Assembly (NCBI RefSeq): GCF_040513375.1
Contig: NZ_JBEVTG010000002.1
Span: 248,001 to 312,000, forward strand
Reading direction: 5' to 3'
Origin: Flagellimonas_B algarum
Lineage (GTDB): Bacteria > Bacteroidota > Bacteroidia > Flavobacteriales > Flavobacteriaceae
DNA: 64,000 nt
The position numbers were made by a program, and so were the translations under genes. The stretch's first letter is position 1. Each line of letters begins with the position of its first letter. This document shows, piece by piece, positions 54,128 to 62,700 of the stretch. The notes beneath the pieces are model-generated. The model searched no databases. It was not told where the DNA came from and saw only the letters and a program-made list of their open reading frames with translations.

Positions 54128-54949
54128 ATGACACGTATCGCAAAACTTGCCATAGTCTTGGTCTTCCTTTTAGGCGGATTGGCACCGGTAATCGGTCAGG
54201 AAGGGGAATTGCTACCGGAAGCTTCGGAATTCAAAGATCCGGGTACACGTACGTGGTTCAACACCTACGGCAACATCCGTATCTCAAAACGCTTGTTTTG
54301 GGATGCCCAAACCCATTTTAGGTTCGAAGAGACCGAAAGTACCCCGTTCATCGGGCAGATCGGACAGATTTACAACCGGCACGCCATAGGCTATATCTAT
54401 TCGAAAAAGTTCAATGTGAGCCTAGGGGGTGTCGTTCGGATCAATTTCAATACCGACGAATCCTCTGATGATCGCAATGTTGTTCCAGAATGGCGTATCT
54501 GGCACCAGTACCAGTTCGCCCAGCCGTTATCGAGCATGATGATCTATCACCGCATACGGATCGAGCACCGCTGGACGCAGGGTTTTGCCGAAAACAGTGA
54601 GTACATTTTCAGAAACCGTTGGCGTTATATGTTCCGGGCCAAAATCCCGCTGAACAATTACAAATTGGTACCCGAGACCTGGTATGTTTCCCCGGAAGCC
54701 GAGTTGATCATGCAAAGTGGCAAGGAAGTGGTCGGTAGCTTAATGGAAGACCTTCGGATCACCGGTACGATCGGATACATTGTCAATCCGCGGTTGACCC
54801 TAGCGGCAGGCCCCATGTACAGCCAAGGACAAACGCTAGCCAATCCGGGCGTTTTCAAGCAAAATTGGACCTTCCGCTTCCATGTGTACTTCTCACCTGA
54901 TTTCCGAAAAGTAAAAAATAAGCTTCCCGCCATCCATTTCGACGATTAG
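54128..54949 (+). CDS. DUF2490 family outer-membrane-like protein
   Basis: A 273-residue protein with signal peptide (about 1-23, ending VIGQ). DUF2490 features are WFNTYGNIRISKRLFWDAQTHF near the N-terminus, YHRIRIEHRW and RNRWRYMFRAKIPL; alternating aromatic strands indicate a beta barrel. It starts 1 base after the previous stop (the frame is also open from 54083). Function unknown, probably in the outer membrane. Confidence 0.78.
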   Translation: MTRIAKLAIVLVFLLGGLAPVIGQEGELLPEASEFKDPGTRTWFNTYGNIRISKRLFWDAQTHFRFEETESTPFIGQIGQIYNRHAIGYIYSKKFNVSLGGVVRINFNTDESSDDRNVVPEWRIWHQYQFAQPLSSMMIYHRIRIEHRWTQGFAENSEYIFRNRWRYMFRAKIPLNNYKLVPETWYVSPEAELIMQSGKEVVGSLMEDLRITGTIGYIVNPRLTLAAGPMYSQGQTLANPGVFKQNWTFRFHVYFSPDFRKVKNKLPAIHFDD

Positions 54950-54983
54950 CACGTATATCCCATGTCAGCAAGCACGATTCGAT

Positions 54984-55850
54984 ATGAATGACCGAACCAA
55001 AATCCGCATCGCATACCTGCTCTTGGCCGTTACCATGGTATTTGGCATCTTTTATTTGGCAAAGACCCGTTCCCTCAGTAAAGCGTTGGTCACCCAAGAA
55101 GCACAAACCCTTGTATTACAGACTAATCTGGAACGGCACCAAGCGCTTTTGGTTACCGATTCCCTGTTGGCTTCAGGCCAATACAAGCAGGCCTTAAAGG
55201 CCTACAATAGCGTAGTACCCGATGCGGGGTCTACCGATAGTCTCGGTATCCGCTGGCGATTGGCGATTGCCCAGCGCATCCAAGGATTACAAGCCAAACT
55301 GTACGATTCTACCTTGGCACGAACAAACGAGCTCGACACCCTAGATCAAACGGCAGTGGCGACCCCAGAGGAAATCGATCGTTTCGATTCGTTACAGTTC
55401 GCCCACGAGAAAACCAAGGCACAACTCGCCCGCATTCGGAAACAATTGCAACTGGTATCCGCTGGGGAATATCTCACCTTCCAAAGTAGTAAGGGAAGCC
55501 CCATGCATTATGTCGGGCAAGTAAAAAACCATAAGGCCAACGGCCACGGCGTCGCCTTGTTGAGCACCGGGAGTAGGTACGAGGGGGAGTGGAAAAACAA
55601 CCAGCGTCATGGTCAAGGAAAATTCTTTTGGGCCGACGGGCAAATCTACGATGGTAGCTACGTCAACGACAAGCGAGAAGGCCAAGGTACCTACCTGTGG
55701 CCGAACGGTGAAAAATATGTCGGCCTATGGAAGAATGACGAACGCTCTGGAGAAGGGGTCTTCTACGGAAAAGATGGTAAAATCATGGCCAGTGGTACCT
55801 GGGAGGAGGATCAATTGGTCGCAGCCGATAAAAAACAGCGTCGCCGTTAA
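54984..55850 (+). CDS. Membrane-anchored MORN-repeat protein
   Basis: A 288-residue protein with one N-terminal membrane helix (about 9-26), a helical region with a TPR-like ASGQYKQALKAYNSV, a coiled coil (about 130-155), then four MORN repeats: YVGQVKNHKANGHGVA, YEGEWKNNQRHGQGKF, YDGSYVNDKREGQGTY, YVGLWKNDERSGEGVF. MORN repeats bind lipids or proteins. It follows the DUF2490 gene by 34 bases and shares the MORN theme with the gene at 52186. Confidence 0.85.
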   Translation: MNDRTKIRIAYLLLAVTMVFGIFYLAKTRSLSKALVTQEAQTLVLQTNLERHQALLVTDSLLASGQYKQALKAYNSVVPDAGSTDSLGIRWRLAIAQRIQGLQAKLYDSTLARTNELDTLDQTAVATPEEIDRFDSLQFAHEKTKAQLARIRKQLQLVSAGEYLTFQSSKGSPMHYVGQVKNHKANGHGVALLSTGSRYEGEWKNNQRHGQGKFFWADGQIYDGSYVNDKREGQGTYLWPNGEKYVGLWKNDERSGEGVFYGKDGKIMASGTWEEDQLVAADKKQRRR

Positions 55851-55860
55851 TGCTTTTTGA

Positions 55861-55868
55861 TATCTTTA
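55861..55868 (+). promoter_or_regulatory. -7 promoter element of the SDR gene
   Basis: TATCTTTA, 7/8 to TAnnTTTG, lies 33 bases before the ATG at 55902. Confidence 0.35.
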
Positions 55869-55901
55869 TCTGGACCTTTCAATCCAGATAATCTTACACG
55901 A

Positions 55902-56501
55902 ATGAAAATCTTGATCATTGGGGGCAATGGCACCATCGGAAAAACGGTAGCCGCCCATTTCAATACGACCGACGAGGTCATCGTCGCCGGCCGAACGGCC
56001 GAGCACCAAGTCGATATTGCCGATAGCACTTCGATACAAAAGCTTTTGGAGACCCTTGGAATGCTCGATGCGATCATATGCATTGCCGGAGAAGCCAAAT
56101 GGGCACCTTTTAGCGAACTTACCGAAGCCGACTACCACATCGGCTTGAACAGCAAACTCATGGGGCAAGTGAACCTGGTTCGGATCGGACAGCACCATCT
56201 GAACGCTGGGGGGTCCCTGACCTTGACCACGGGTATACTGGCCGATGATCCAGTAGTCCTAACCAGTAGTGCCGCCATGGTCAATGGGGCTATCCATAGC
56301 TTTGTTCAAGCTGCCGCCTTGGAGCTTCCGGACGGTCTGCGATTGAATGTGGTTTCGTCAGGTGTCGTGGTCGATGCCTATGACAAATACAAAGACTATT
56401 TTCCGGGCCATACGCCCATCCCAATGGACAAAGTAATCCGTGGCTACGAGCGCAGTGTCAAAGGAAAGGGGCATGGGCAAGTCATCCGGATCTACGAGTG
56501 A
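55902..56501 (+). CDS. Short SDR-family oxidoreductase without YxxxK
   Basis: A 199-residue protein with the NAD(P)-binding GGNGTIG at 8-14 and a Rossmann fold of the short-chain dehydrogenase type. The usual catalytic YxxxK is absent: the region reads SSAAMVNGAIHSFVQAA. This matches a known group of compact SDR-like proteins, so the lack may be normal for the group. The ATG at 55902 is chosen because the fold begins directly with MKILIIGGNG. Substrate unknown. Confidence 0.8.
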   Translation: MKILIIGGNGTIGKTVAAHFNTTDEVIVAGRTAEHQVDIADSTSIQKLLETLGMLDAIICIAGEAKWAPFSELTEADYHIGLNSKLMGQVNLVRIGQHHLNAGGSLTLTTGILADDPVVLTSSAAMVNGAIHSFVQAAALELPDGLRLNVVSSGVVVDAYDKYKDYFPGHTPIPMDKVIRGYERSVKGKGHGQVIRIYE

Positions 56502-56524
56502 CCCCGTCCTAAGTCAAGCAGGTT

Positions 56525-56556
56525 GATAATTCAACCCGCTGATGCGATGATTCAAC
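56525..56556 (+). promoter_or_regulatory. 11-bp direct repeat with 21-bp period, candidate LytTR operator (site C)
   Basis: GATAATTCAAC (56525-56535) and GATGATTCAAC (56546-56556) differ at one base and lie exactly 21 bp apart. This precedes the operon with the second LytTR regulator. A TACTTTCG box at 56563-56570 begins 13 bases after the start of the proximal ATTCA, the same distance as at site B. The shared ATTCA core with site B supports related binding proteins. Confidence 0.65.
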
Positions 56557-56626
56557 GGATTTTACTTTCGGTTTTGTACCGATTTCGGCAATTTTGAGTT
56601 GTTAATCAATCTAAAACCAATCCGTT

Positions 56627-57046
56627 ATGACAACTGCTGAAGTTTTCTCGATCGCCAATATGATGGCGATGCCCATGTGGATCTTACTGATCCTCCTACC
56701 CAAATGGAAAGTCACCCGCTTCTTGATCGATTATAAGATCATCCCCCTAGCGCTTTCCTTATTTTATGTCTATTACGTAGCCATCTCGATCCAAGCAGGA
56801 GGGATGGATTTCGGAAGCCTGGCCTCGGTCATGGAACTATTTACCAAAGAGCATGCGGTTATGGCCGGATGGGTGCACTACTTGGCGTTTGATCTATTGA
56901 TCGGCATGTGGATGGTCAATCAAAACCGAACCCTCAAGATCCACCAGATCCTTTTGGCGCCTTGCCTCTTCTTCACCTTTATGTTGGGGCCTGTAGGCTT
57001 CTTATTGTTCATGGGCATGCGTGCCGCTAAATTGAAACTATCATGA
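56627..57046 (+). CDS. ABA4-like (DUF4281) membrane protein
   Basis: A 139-residue protein with four membrane helices. Family traits are AMPMWILLILLPKW near the start, HYLAFDLLIGMW in the middle and LGPVGFLLF near the end, as in ABA4-like proteins, which in plants are needed for neoxanthin synthesis. The role in bacteria is unclear. It is the first gene downstream of site C and overlaps the next gene by 4 bases. Confidence 0.82.
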   Translation: MTTAEVFSIANMMAMPMWILLILLPKWKVTRFLIDYKIIPLALSLFYVYYVAISIQAGGMDFGSLASVMELFTKEHAVMAGWVHYLAFDLLIGMWMVNQNRTLKIHQILLAPCLFFTFMLGPVGFLLFMGMRAAKLKLS

Positions 57047-57843
57047 AGACACTCAACCATATCCTTCAAAAGGTGAAGACCGAAAGTCCGATCCTTTATG
57101 GCATCGTAGTGATGCACGCCATTTTCGCCCTCGCGAGCCTAATCGGGATTTTTGTAGACGATCGTGAACTGATGGGCATCAATATCTGGATCAAACCCTT
57201 GAAATTTTGTATCTCAGGTATGTTTTACATCCTAACGGTCGGGTACATCATCCATTTTTATCCTTTTTCAAGGAGAAAACGGAATATTATCAACAACTTG
57301 GTGTCTTGGTCATTGGGTATCGAGATCATCATCGTGATGCTCCAGGCCTTTCGCGGCGAGCAAAGCCACTACAACCAAACGAGTTTGCTCAACGGAATAC
57401 TGTTCGCCCTTATGGGCCTTTTCATCAGCATCGTGGTGTTGACCATGTTCATTTTCATTGTAGAGACCATCCGATTGAAAATGCATACGACCCGGGCCAT
57501 ACAATGGGGCGTCTTACTGGGCTGGCTAGTCGTCTTTTTCAGCAGCTATGTCGGAGGGCAGATGATCGGGCAAATGGCCCACAACGTAGGCGTAGCCGAT
57601 GGGGGTGAAGGCCTGCCGTTGTTAAATTGGAGTACCGTAGCCGGCGATTTACGGGTGGCCCATTTCTTCGGATTGCATGGCATCCAAATAATCCCTTTAT
57701 TCGCATGGGCACTGACCCGGAAATGGCAGACCAAGGAAGGCAACCGAATTGCCCTCACCATACTGTTCGGGCTGTTGTATTTCGCCTGGATCGGATACAC
57801 CTTTTACCAAGCCAAACAAGGCATGCCCCTAGTAAAGCTATAA
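57043..57843 (+). CDS. Multi-pass membrane protein in the LytTR operon
   Basis: A 266-residue protein with about seven membrane helices, including FALASLIGIFVDD, WIKPLKFCISGMFYILTVGYI and VAHFFGLHGIQIIPLFAWAL with conserved-looking His residues. I do not recognise a named family, though similar proteins occur next to ABA4-like genes to my recollection. It overlaps the ABA4-like gene by 4 bases and ends 1 base before the kinase gene. Confidence 0.75.
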   Translation: MKTLNHILQKVKTESPILYGIVVMHAIFALASLIGIFVDDRELMGINIWIKPLKFCISGMFYILTVGYIIHFYPFSRRKRNIINNLVSWSLGIEIIIVMLQAFRGEQSHYNQTSLLNGILFALMGLFISIVVLTMFIFIVETIRLKMHTTRAIQWGVLLGWLVVFFSSYVGGQMIGQMAHNVGVADGGEGLPLLNWSTVAGDLRVAHFFGLHGIQIIPLFAWALTRKWQTKEGNRIALTILFGLLYFAWIGYTFYQAKQGMPLVKL

Positions 57844-57844
57844 C

Positions 57845-58933
57845 ATGCGCCTATTCAACAAGGAAAAACGGATCAAATACTTAGCATTTAACGATGCCTG
57901 GTTTGTCATACTGGGCATTGTGCTGCTAAGTTTTATTACCGATTTCCTGTTCTCGGGCAATTCGTTCGCACGATTGCCCTTCATCGAAGCCGTTATTAAT
58001 TGGAGCGTTTCCTTAATTTTTTCAACAGCCAACTGGCTCATTATGCGTTCTATTTTGATATCCCTTAGAAAGCGTTATCCCGATTTGAAAGACAACAAAA
58101 TTAGGATTCCCCTCTTCTTCGTGACCATCGTGAGCACCATTTTGTTGGTCGACTTTATGGGCAATATGGGATTGGGCCTCCTTTTTGGCCAAAACTATAA
58201 CCATCCGGCTCGATCGCGCATCATCTTACCCATCATCTTGATCAGCACCATGACCATGTCGATCTATGAGGCCATATACTACTACATCCGCCTCAAGAAT
58301 TCCATTCGTGAAGAGGAGCAAGCCAAACGGGCGATCGTGCAGGCCCAGTTGGATACCTTACGGAACCAGGCCCAACCACACTTTTTCTTCAACACCCTGA
58401 ATACCTTGCGTGATATCATCGATCAAAACACCAAAGCGGAAGCCAAGGAATTCGTTGACCGCTTGGCCGATATATACCGATTCATTTTGGAGTCGGGCAA
58501 TGCCGATTTGACCCCTTTGCGCGATGAGCTGAAATTCGCCCAGGCCTACGTACACATCCAAAAAGAACGCTTTGGCGATAACCTGCAGTTGGATTGGCAG
58601 GTACCCGAATCGGCAAAAAAGCTATGGATCATTCCGATGAGTTTGCAGCTATTGTTGGAAAACGCGGTCAAACACAACGTGGTTTCCAAATCGAAGCCCT
58701 TGGTGGTCAAGGTGGGTGTGACAGGGAGCGAACTGATCGTATCCAACAAGATACAGCCCAAATCGACCCAATTGCCCACCACCAAACTGGGACTGAAGAA
58801 TATCGAACGCCGCTACGCCCTGATCGCCCAACGGAAGATCACCATCCTTAAGGAGGATACCCATTTCGAAGTACGGCTCCCACTCTTGGAACAACACGAC
58901 CAAAAACCAAAACATGAACATTCTGATCATTGA
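57845..58933 (+). CDS. LytS/YehU-type sensor histidine kinase
   Basis: A 362-residue kinase with four membrane helices in the first 150 residues, then a His_kinase domain: NQAQPHFFFNTL with His179, LLLENAVKHN with Asn273 and TKLGLKNIERRY as the glycine-rich ATP loop. Catalytic residues are intact. It overlaps the LytTR regulator gene by 20 bases. The overlap size is the same as between the pseudokinase and LytTR genes at 46631, which fits common ancestry of the two loci. Confidence 0.9.
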   Translation: MRLFNKEKRIKYLAFNDAWFVILGIVLLSFITDFLFSGNSFARLPFIEAVINWSVSLIFSTANWLIMRSILISLRKRYPDLKDNKIRIPLFFVTIVSTILLVDFMGNMGLGLLFGQNYNHPARSRIILPIILISTMTMSIYEAIYYYIRLKNSIREEEQAKRAIVQAQLDTLRNQAQPHFFFNTLNTLRDIIDQNTKAEAKEFVDRLADIYRFILESGNADLTPLRDELKFAQAYVHIQKERFGDNLQLDWQVPESAKKLWIIPMSLQLLLENAVKHNVVSKSKPLVVKVGVTGSELIVSNKIQPKSTQLPTTKLGLKNIERRYALIAQRKITILKEDTHFEVRLPLLEQHDQKPKHEHSDH

Positions 58934-59666
58934 AGACGAGGCCCGGGCGGCCAACCAGTTGCAACGACTGATGCGTGATATCGGATTGGACTATACTTTA
59001 CTCGATATTCTGGATTCGGTCGAGGATAGCATCCGATGGTTTACGGAAAACACCGCGCCCGAACTGGTCTTTATGGACATTCAATTGGCCGATGGCCTCA
59101 GTTTTGAAATCTTCCAGAAAGTAACGATCGAATGCCCCATCATTTTTACAACGGCCTTTGACCAGTATGCCCTGAAAGCCTTTAAGGTCAATAGCGTCGA
59201 TTATCTATTGAAACCGATCCAACAAGCCGATTTGAGCCAGGCTATTGAAAAATTCAAAAAGACCGGACGAAGTTCCCAAGTGGATCGAACGGTATTGGAA
59301 CGCTTGTTTCAAGACTTACAGGCCCCCAAGCAGCGCGAGGGTATTTTGGTCAAGGATGGGGATGGATTCGCCCAGATCAAGATCGCCGATTTGAACTACG
59401 TATACTCCGAAGACAGCATAACCTTCGGGATCCTTGACGGCAAACGGGTGATCATCGACGAAACCATCGATGAACTCGAGGCCACCTTGGACCCCACCAA
59501 GTTCTTTCGCATCAATCGCGGGCAGGTCGTTGCCAAATCGGCCATTGAAAAAATCGACAAATACTTCAACCATCGGTTGAAGCTGACCCTACGACAGGGT
59601 AGGGAACGGGAATTTATCGTAAGCCGACCGAAATCGAATGACTTTAAGGACTGGCTGAACCGCTAA
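58914..59666 (+). CDS. LytTR-family response regulator
   Basis: A 250-residue regulator: receiver domain with IEDEA, phospho-Asp55 in VFMDIQL, TTAFDQYALKAF and LLKP, then LytTR DNA-binding domain (about 138-248) with FFRINRGQVV and IVSRPKSNDFKDWL. It is a clear paralogue of the regulator at 46631. The likely target is the direct repeat at 56525, meaning autoregulation. Confidence 0.92.
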   Translation: MNILIIEDEARAANQLQRLMRDIGLDYTLLDILDSVEDSIRWFTENTAPELVFMDIQLADGLSFEIFQKVTIECPIIFTTAFDQYALKAFKVNSVDYLLKPIQQADLSQAIEKFKKTGRSSQVDRTVLERLFQDLQAPKQREGILVKDGDGFAQIKIADLNYVYSEDSITFGILDGKRVIIDETIDELEATLDPTKFFRINRGQVVAKSAIEKIDKYFNHRLKLTLRQGREREFIVSRPKSNDFKDWLNR

Positions 59667-59690
59667 TCCAACTTATTCGTATTTTTAGTT

Positions 59691-60752
59691 GTGGACTTTG
59701 AACGGCAGCTCTTATTTTTCTTTAGCGCCCTTGGGGCGTTCAACGGACTGTTTTTAAGTCTCTATTTCGGGCTGTTCATCAAAAACAGGAATAGGGCCAC
59801 TACCTTTTTGGCAGCCTTGTTGTTCGTTATTAGTGTGCGGGTGGCCAAATCGGTTTTTTTAACCTTTTATCCTGGGGTTTCCTCCACTTTTGTCAGCATC
59901 GGACTCACTGCCTGTTTTTTGATCGGACCCTTGACCTACCTCTATACCCGTGTTGCATTGTATCCCGACACGCTTCGCAAATGGAGTTGGGTCGTTCACG
60001 TGCTTCCCATTTGTATCCTGATGGTCTATGTGAGCATTCAATATCCCTATGCCGAAAACCGGGAATTGTGGTGGCGTACCCCGCCGCGTATCATGGGGAG
60101 CTTGTTGTTCGCCCTGTGGACCCTTTATCTGGGTGCCGCACTTTTTCTGGCCCGACCGCTGTTCAAAAAGTGGCTGCGTGATCGAAAATCGATGGAAGTA
60201 TTCGACTATTGGGTCATTTCGATCCTCATTGGTTGTTTTGTGGTATGGCTGGCCTATAACACCACGACCTATACTTCGTATATCGTCGGGGCCATTTCCT
60301 TCTCGTTTACCTTGTATGTCACCTTTTTTTATTGGTTTTTACGACGACGGAAAAACGCGCTGACCTTTCTTCAGCCGGCCGAAAAATACGCCAAGAAGAA
60401 AATTCCCGATGCACGGGCCGAATGGATCGAAAAGCAACTGCAACAGTTGTTTTCCAGCGAAAAACCACATCTCGATCCCAACCTGAAACTATCTGAAGTA
60501 GCCGATCGCATAAAGATCGGAAAGCACGAGCTATCGCAGTTCCTTAACGACAATCTGGGTACCGGATTTGCCAATTACATCAATGCCCTACGCATCGAAA
60601 CCGCAGTTGACTTGTTGCATAAAGACGATCGATTGACCCTCGAGGCCATTGGAAACGACTGTGGATTCAAATCGAACTCTTCCTTCTATTCGGCGTTCAA
60701 GAAATTCAAAGGGGTAACACCGGCCCAGTTCAAGCGCTCATTGGTTTCCTAA
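59691..60752 (+). CDS. AraC-family regulator with N-terminal seven-helix membrane domain
   Basis: A 353-residue protein with about seven membrane helices (residues 1-215) and a C-terminal AraC helix-turn-helix pair (about 245-350): LKLSEVADRIKIGKHELSQFLND and LEAIGNDCGFKSNSSFYSAFKKFKGVTPAQFK. Membrane AraC regulators are typical of Flavobacteriia. The start is GTG at 59691, 24 bases after the LytTR stop, so it may belong to the same operon. The signal it senses is unknown. Confidence 0.85.
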   Translation: MDFERQLLFFFSALGAFNGLFLSLYFGLFIKNRNRATTFLAALLFVISVRVAKSVFLTFYPGVSSTFVSIGLTACFLIGPLTYLYTRVALYPDTLRKWSWVVHVLPICILMVYVSIQYPYAENRELWWRTPPRIMGSLLFALWTLYLGAALFLARPLFKKWLRDRKSMEVFDYWVISILIGCFVVWLAYNTTTYTSYIVGAISFSFTLYVTFFYWFLRRRKNALTFLQPAEKYAKKKIPDARAEWIEKQLQQLFSSEKPHLDPNLKLSEVADRIKIGKHELSQFLNDNLGTGFANYINALRIETAVDLLHKDDRLTLEAIGNDCGFKSNSSFYSAFKKFKGVTPAQFKRSLVS

Positions 60753-60857
60753 TTTCTTTTGGATTATAAATCCGAAGGAAATCCGGACGAAAAGCGACGT
60801 ATCGCAACAGCGTTAGCCTTAGCTTCGAAGCATGTTTCATCTATAAAAAACGAACAT

Positions 60858-61274
60858 ATGAGAACCATCACGCTACTGGCGGTATTCATCTTGGGAATCC
60901 AATGGACCACCGCGCAAACGGACAAAGCGGCCATCACCGCAACACTTATGGACTACATCGAAGGAACTTCAAAAGGTCAGCCTGAACGTATCAAACGAGC
61001 CTTCCATTCCGACTTGAACTTGTATTCCATCGATGCGGAACAACAGCTAAGGGCCCTGCCCGGCACCCAATACATCGGATACTTTAAGGAGGGAGAGACC
61101 AATGATCGTGATGGGAAGATCGTGAGTATCGATGTGGTCAACGATGCGGCCATGGCCAAGGTCGAAATCGATGTGCCCAGTAGAAAACGCCTATATACCG
61201 ACTACATGATGCTGCTAAAGATCCAAGGGGAATGGAAAATCGTCCACAAATCCTTTACTTCGGAGGCCTACTGA
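60858..61274 (+). CDS. NTF2-like secreted protein
   Basis: A 138-residue protein with signal peptide (1-19, ending TAQ) and an NTF2/lumazine-binding-like fold: ITATLMDYIEGTSKGQPERIKRAFH, then YTDYMMLLKIQGEWKIVHKSF. The ATG at 60858 begins the signal peptide; the frame is open from 60759. It ends 1 base before the serine hydrolase gene, so the pair is probably co-transcribed. Confidence 0.82.
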   Translation: MRTITLLAVFILGIQWTTAQTDKAAITATLMDYIEGTSKGQPERIKRAFHSDLNLYSIDAEQQLRALPGTQYIGYFKEGETNDRDGKIVSIDVVNDAAMAKVEIDVPSRKRLYTDYMMLLKIQGEWKIVHKSFTSEAY

Positions 61275-61275
61275 T

Positions 61276-62700
61276 ATGAACGACAGAATTAACGTACCCC
61301 CTGCTTCTTGGTGGTTATGGTGTTGGATGCTCGTTAGCCTCCCTGTTAAGGCGCAAGTTACCTCTACCGATAGCTCGGAACTTCGGCAAAAACTGGATTC
61401 GGTGTTCTCCACCATCATGGAAGCCGAACATATACCGGGTGCGGCCTACATCATCGTCAAGGACGGAGCCATTTTGTTAAAAGGTGGTTATGGATTTACG
61501 TCACTGGGGGAAGCGATCGATCGGGTCGATCCCGATTCGACGATATTCAGGATCGGTTCGGTGAGCAAGACCTTTACAGCCATGGCCGTTCTGCAGTTGG
61601 CCGATGCCGGCAAGATCGATTTGCATCGGCCCGTTAACGACTACCTGAAAAGTATCCAGGTTTCCTCACCCTTTCAAAAGGTGATTACGCCGGCACACCT
61701 GATCGATCATAGCGCCGGTTTTGATGAACTTGGAGGGCGTCGGGTCTTCGATCTTGCTGATCGGATACCATTGTCGGAGTTTTTGCAGGAACGGCTTATC
61801 CCTATCCGCGAACCAGGAGTGGTTTCAAGTTATTCATCGTATGGCATCGCCTTGGCCGGACTGTTGGTGGAGGAGGTGAGTGGACTGCCTTTAGAGGAAT
61901 ACATGCGCCAGCATATCTGGGATCCCATAGGCATGCAAAGCACGGGAATGCAATTGACCGACTCGGTAGAAGAACGATTATCATGGGGATATGAATACCG
62001 AAATGGGGTAAACGTACCCATGGCTTGGGAATATTACCATACCTATCCGGCTTCGGACATTAACAGTACGGTGGTTGATATGGGGAAGTACCTGCTCCTC
62101 CATTTAAACGATGGAAAGTGGAACGGGCGATCGATCTTGGATAAAAGCTATTGCGACCAAATGAAATATCCGGAACTCCGTGTACACGAAAAAATCGAGT
62201 CTTTTGCCTACGGATTCTATGAAGAAGACATTCAAGGGTTTCGGACTGTCGCCCACGGGGGCGATATGCTCGGATATGCTTCCTTTTTAGCCATGGTTCC
62301 CGAAGAAAACCTAGGGGCCTATATCGTGCACCATCACGAAGGTACCCGATTGCGTTATGAAGCCATGGAAGTGATCATGGCCCATTTTTCAAAAGGCGAA
62401 ACCGAGCGATCCGAGCCGCAGCCCATTGCCCAAACAACGGATTTGGCGCGCTTTACCGGCCACTATCAATGGAGTACGTTCTGCCATGGTTGCGCATCGG
62501 GTCATCGCCCCCCTGTACATGAATTGGTTGACAACGAAGATGGTACCTTTTCCATTTTCGGTCGCCGCTTCTTTCAAGTTGCCCCCCTTTTATTTCGAAG
62601 TACGGATGGTGAACGTACAATGGGATTCGTTACCAATGCTCAAGGGCAGGTCCAATACATGAGCACAGGGGGTGTCAACGTTTTCGAGAAAGTGGATTAA
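61276..62700 (+). CDS. Serine hydrolase, beta-lactamase/class C-like, secreted
   Basis: A 474-residue protein with signal peptide (to about residue 27) and a class C-like domain. SxxK is SVSK in RIGSVSKTFTAM, the YxS-type motif is YSSYG, and HGGDMLGY is the third motif. A C-terminal lipocalin-like extension (about 385-474) has paired Cys residues in TFCHGCASG. Probably a periplasmic peptidase or esterase. Its stop overlaps the convergent gene by 4 bases. Confidence 0.85.
   Translation: MNDRINVPPASWWLWCWMLVSLPVKAQVTSTDSSELRQKLDSVFSTIMEAEHIPGAAYIIVKDGAILLKGGYGFTSLGEAIDRVDPDSTIFRIGSVSKTFTAMAVLQLADAGKIDLHRPVNDYLKSIQVSSPFQKVITPAHLIDHSAGFDELGGRRVFDLADRIPLSEFLQERLIPIREPGVVSSYSSYGIALAGLLVEEVSGLPLEEYMRQHIWDPIGMQSTGMQLTDSVEERLSWGYEYRNGVNVPMAWEYYHTYPASDINSTVVDMGKYLLLHLNDGKWNGRSILDKSYCDQMKYPELRVHEKIESFAYGFYEEDIQGFRTVAHGGDMLGYASFLAMVPEENLGAYIVHHHEGTRLRYEAMEVIMAHFSKGETERSEPQPIAQTTDLARFTGHYQWSTFCHGCASGHRPPVHELVDNEDGTFSIFGRRFFQVAPLLFRSTDGERTMGFVTNAQGQVQYMSTGGVNVFEKVD

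Noticed and set aside
60768..60786. Short tandem AAATCCG repeat with an 11-bp step upstream of the NTF2-like gene.
   Set aside because: Too short to distinguish from chance, and the spacing is one helical turn, not the 21 bp of the other sites.
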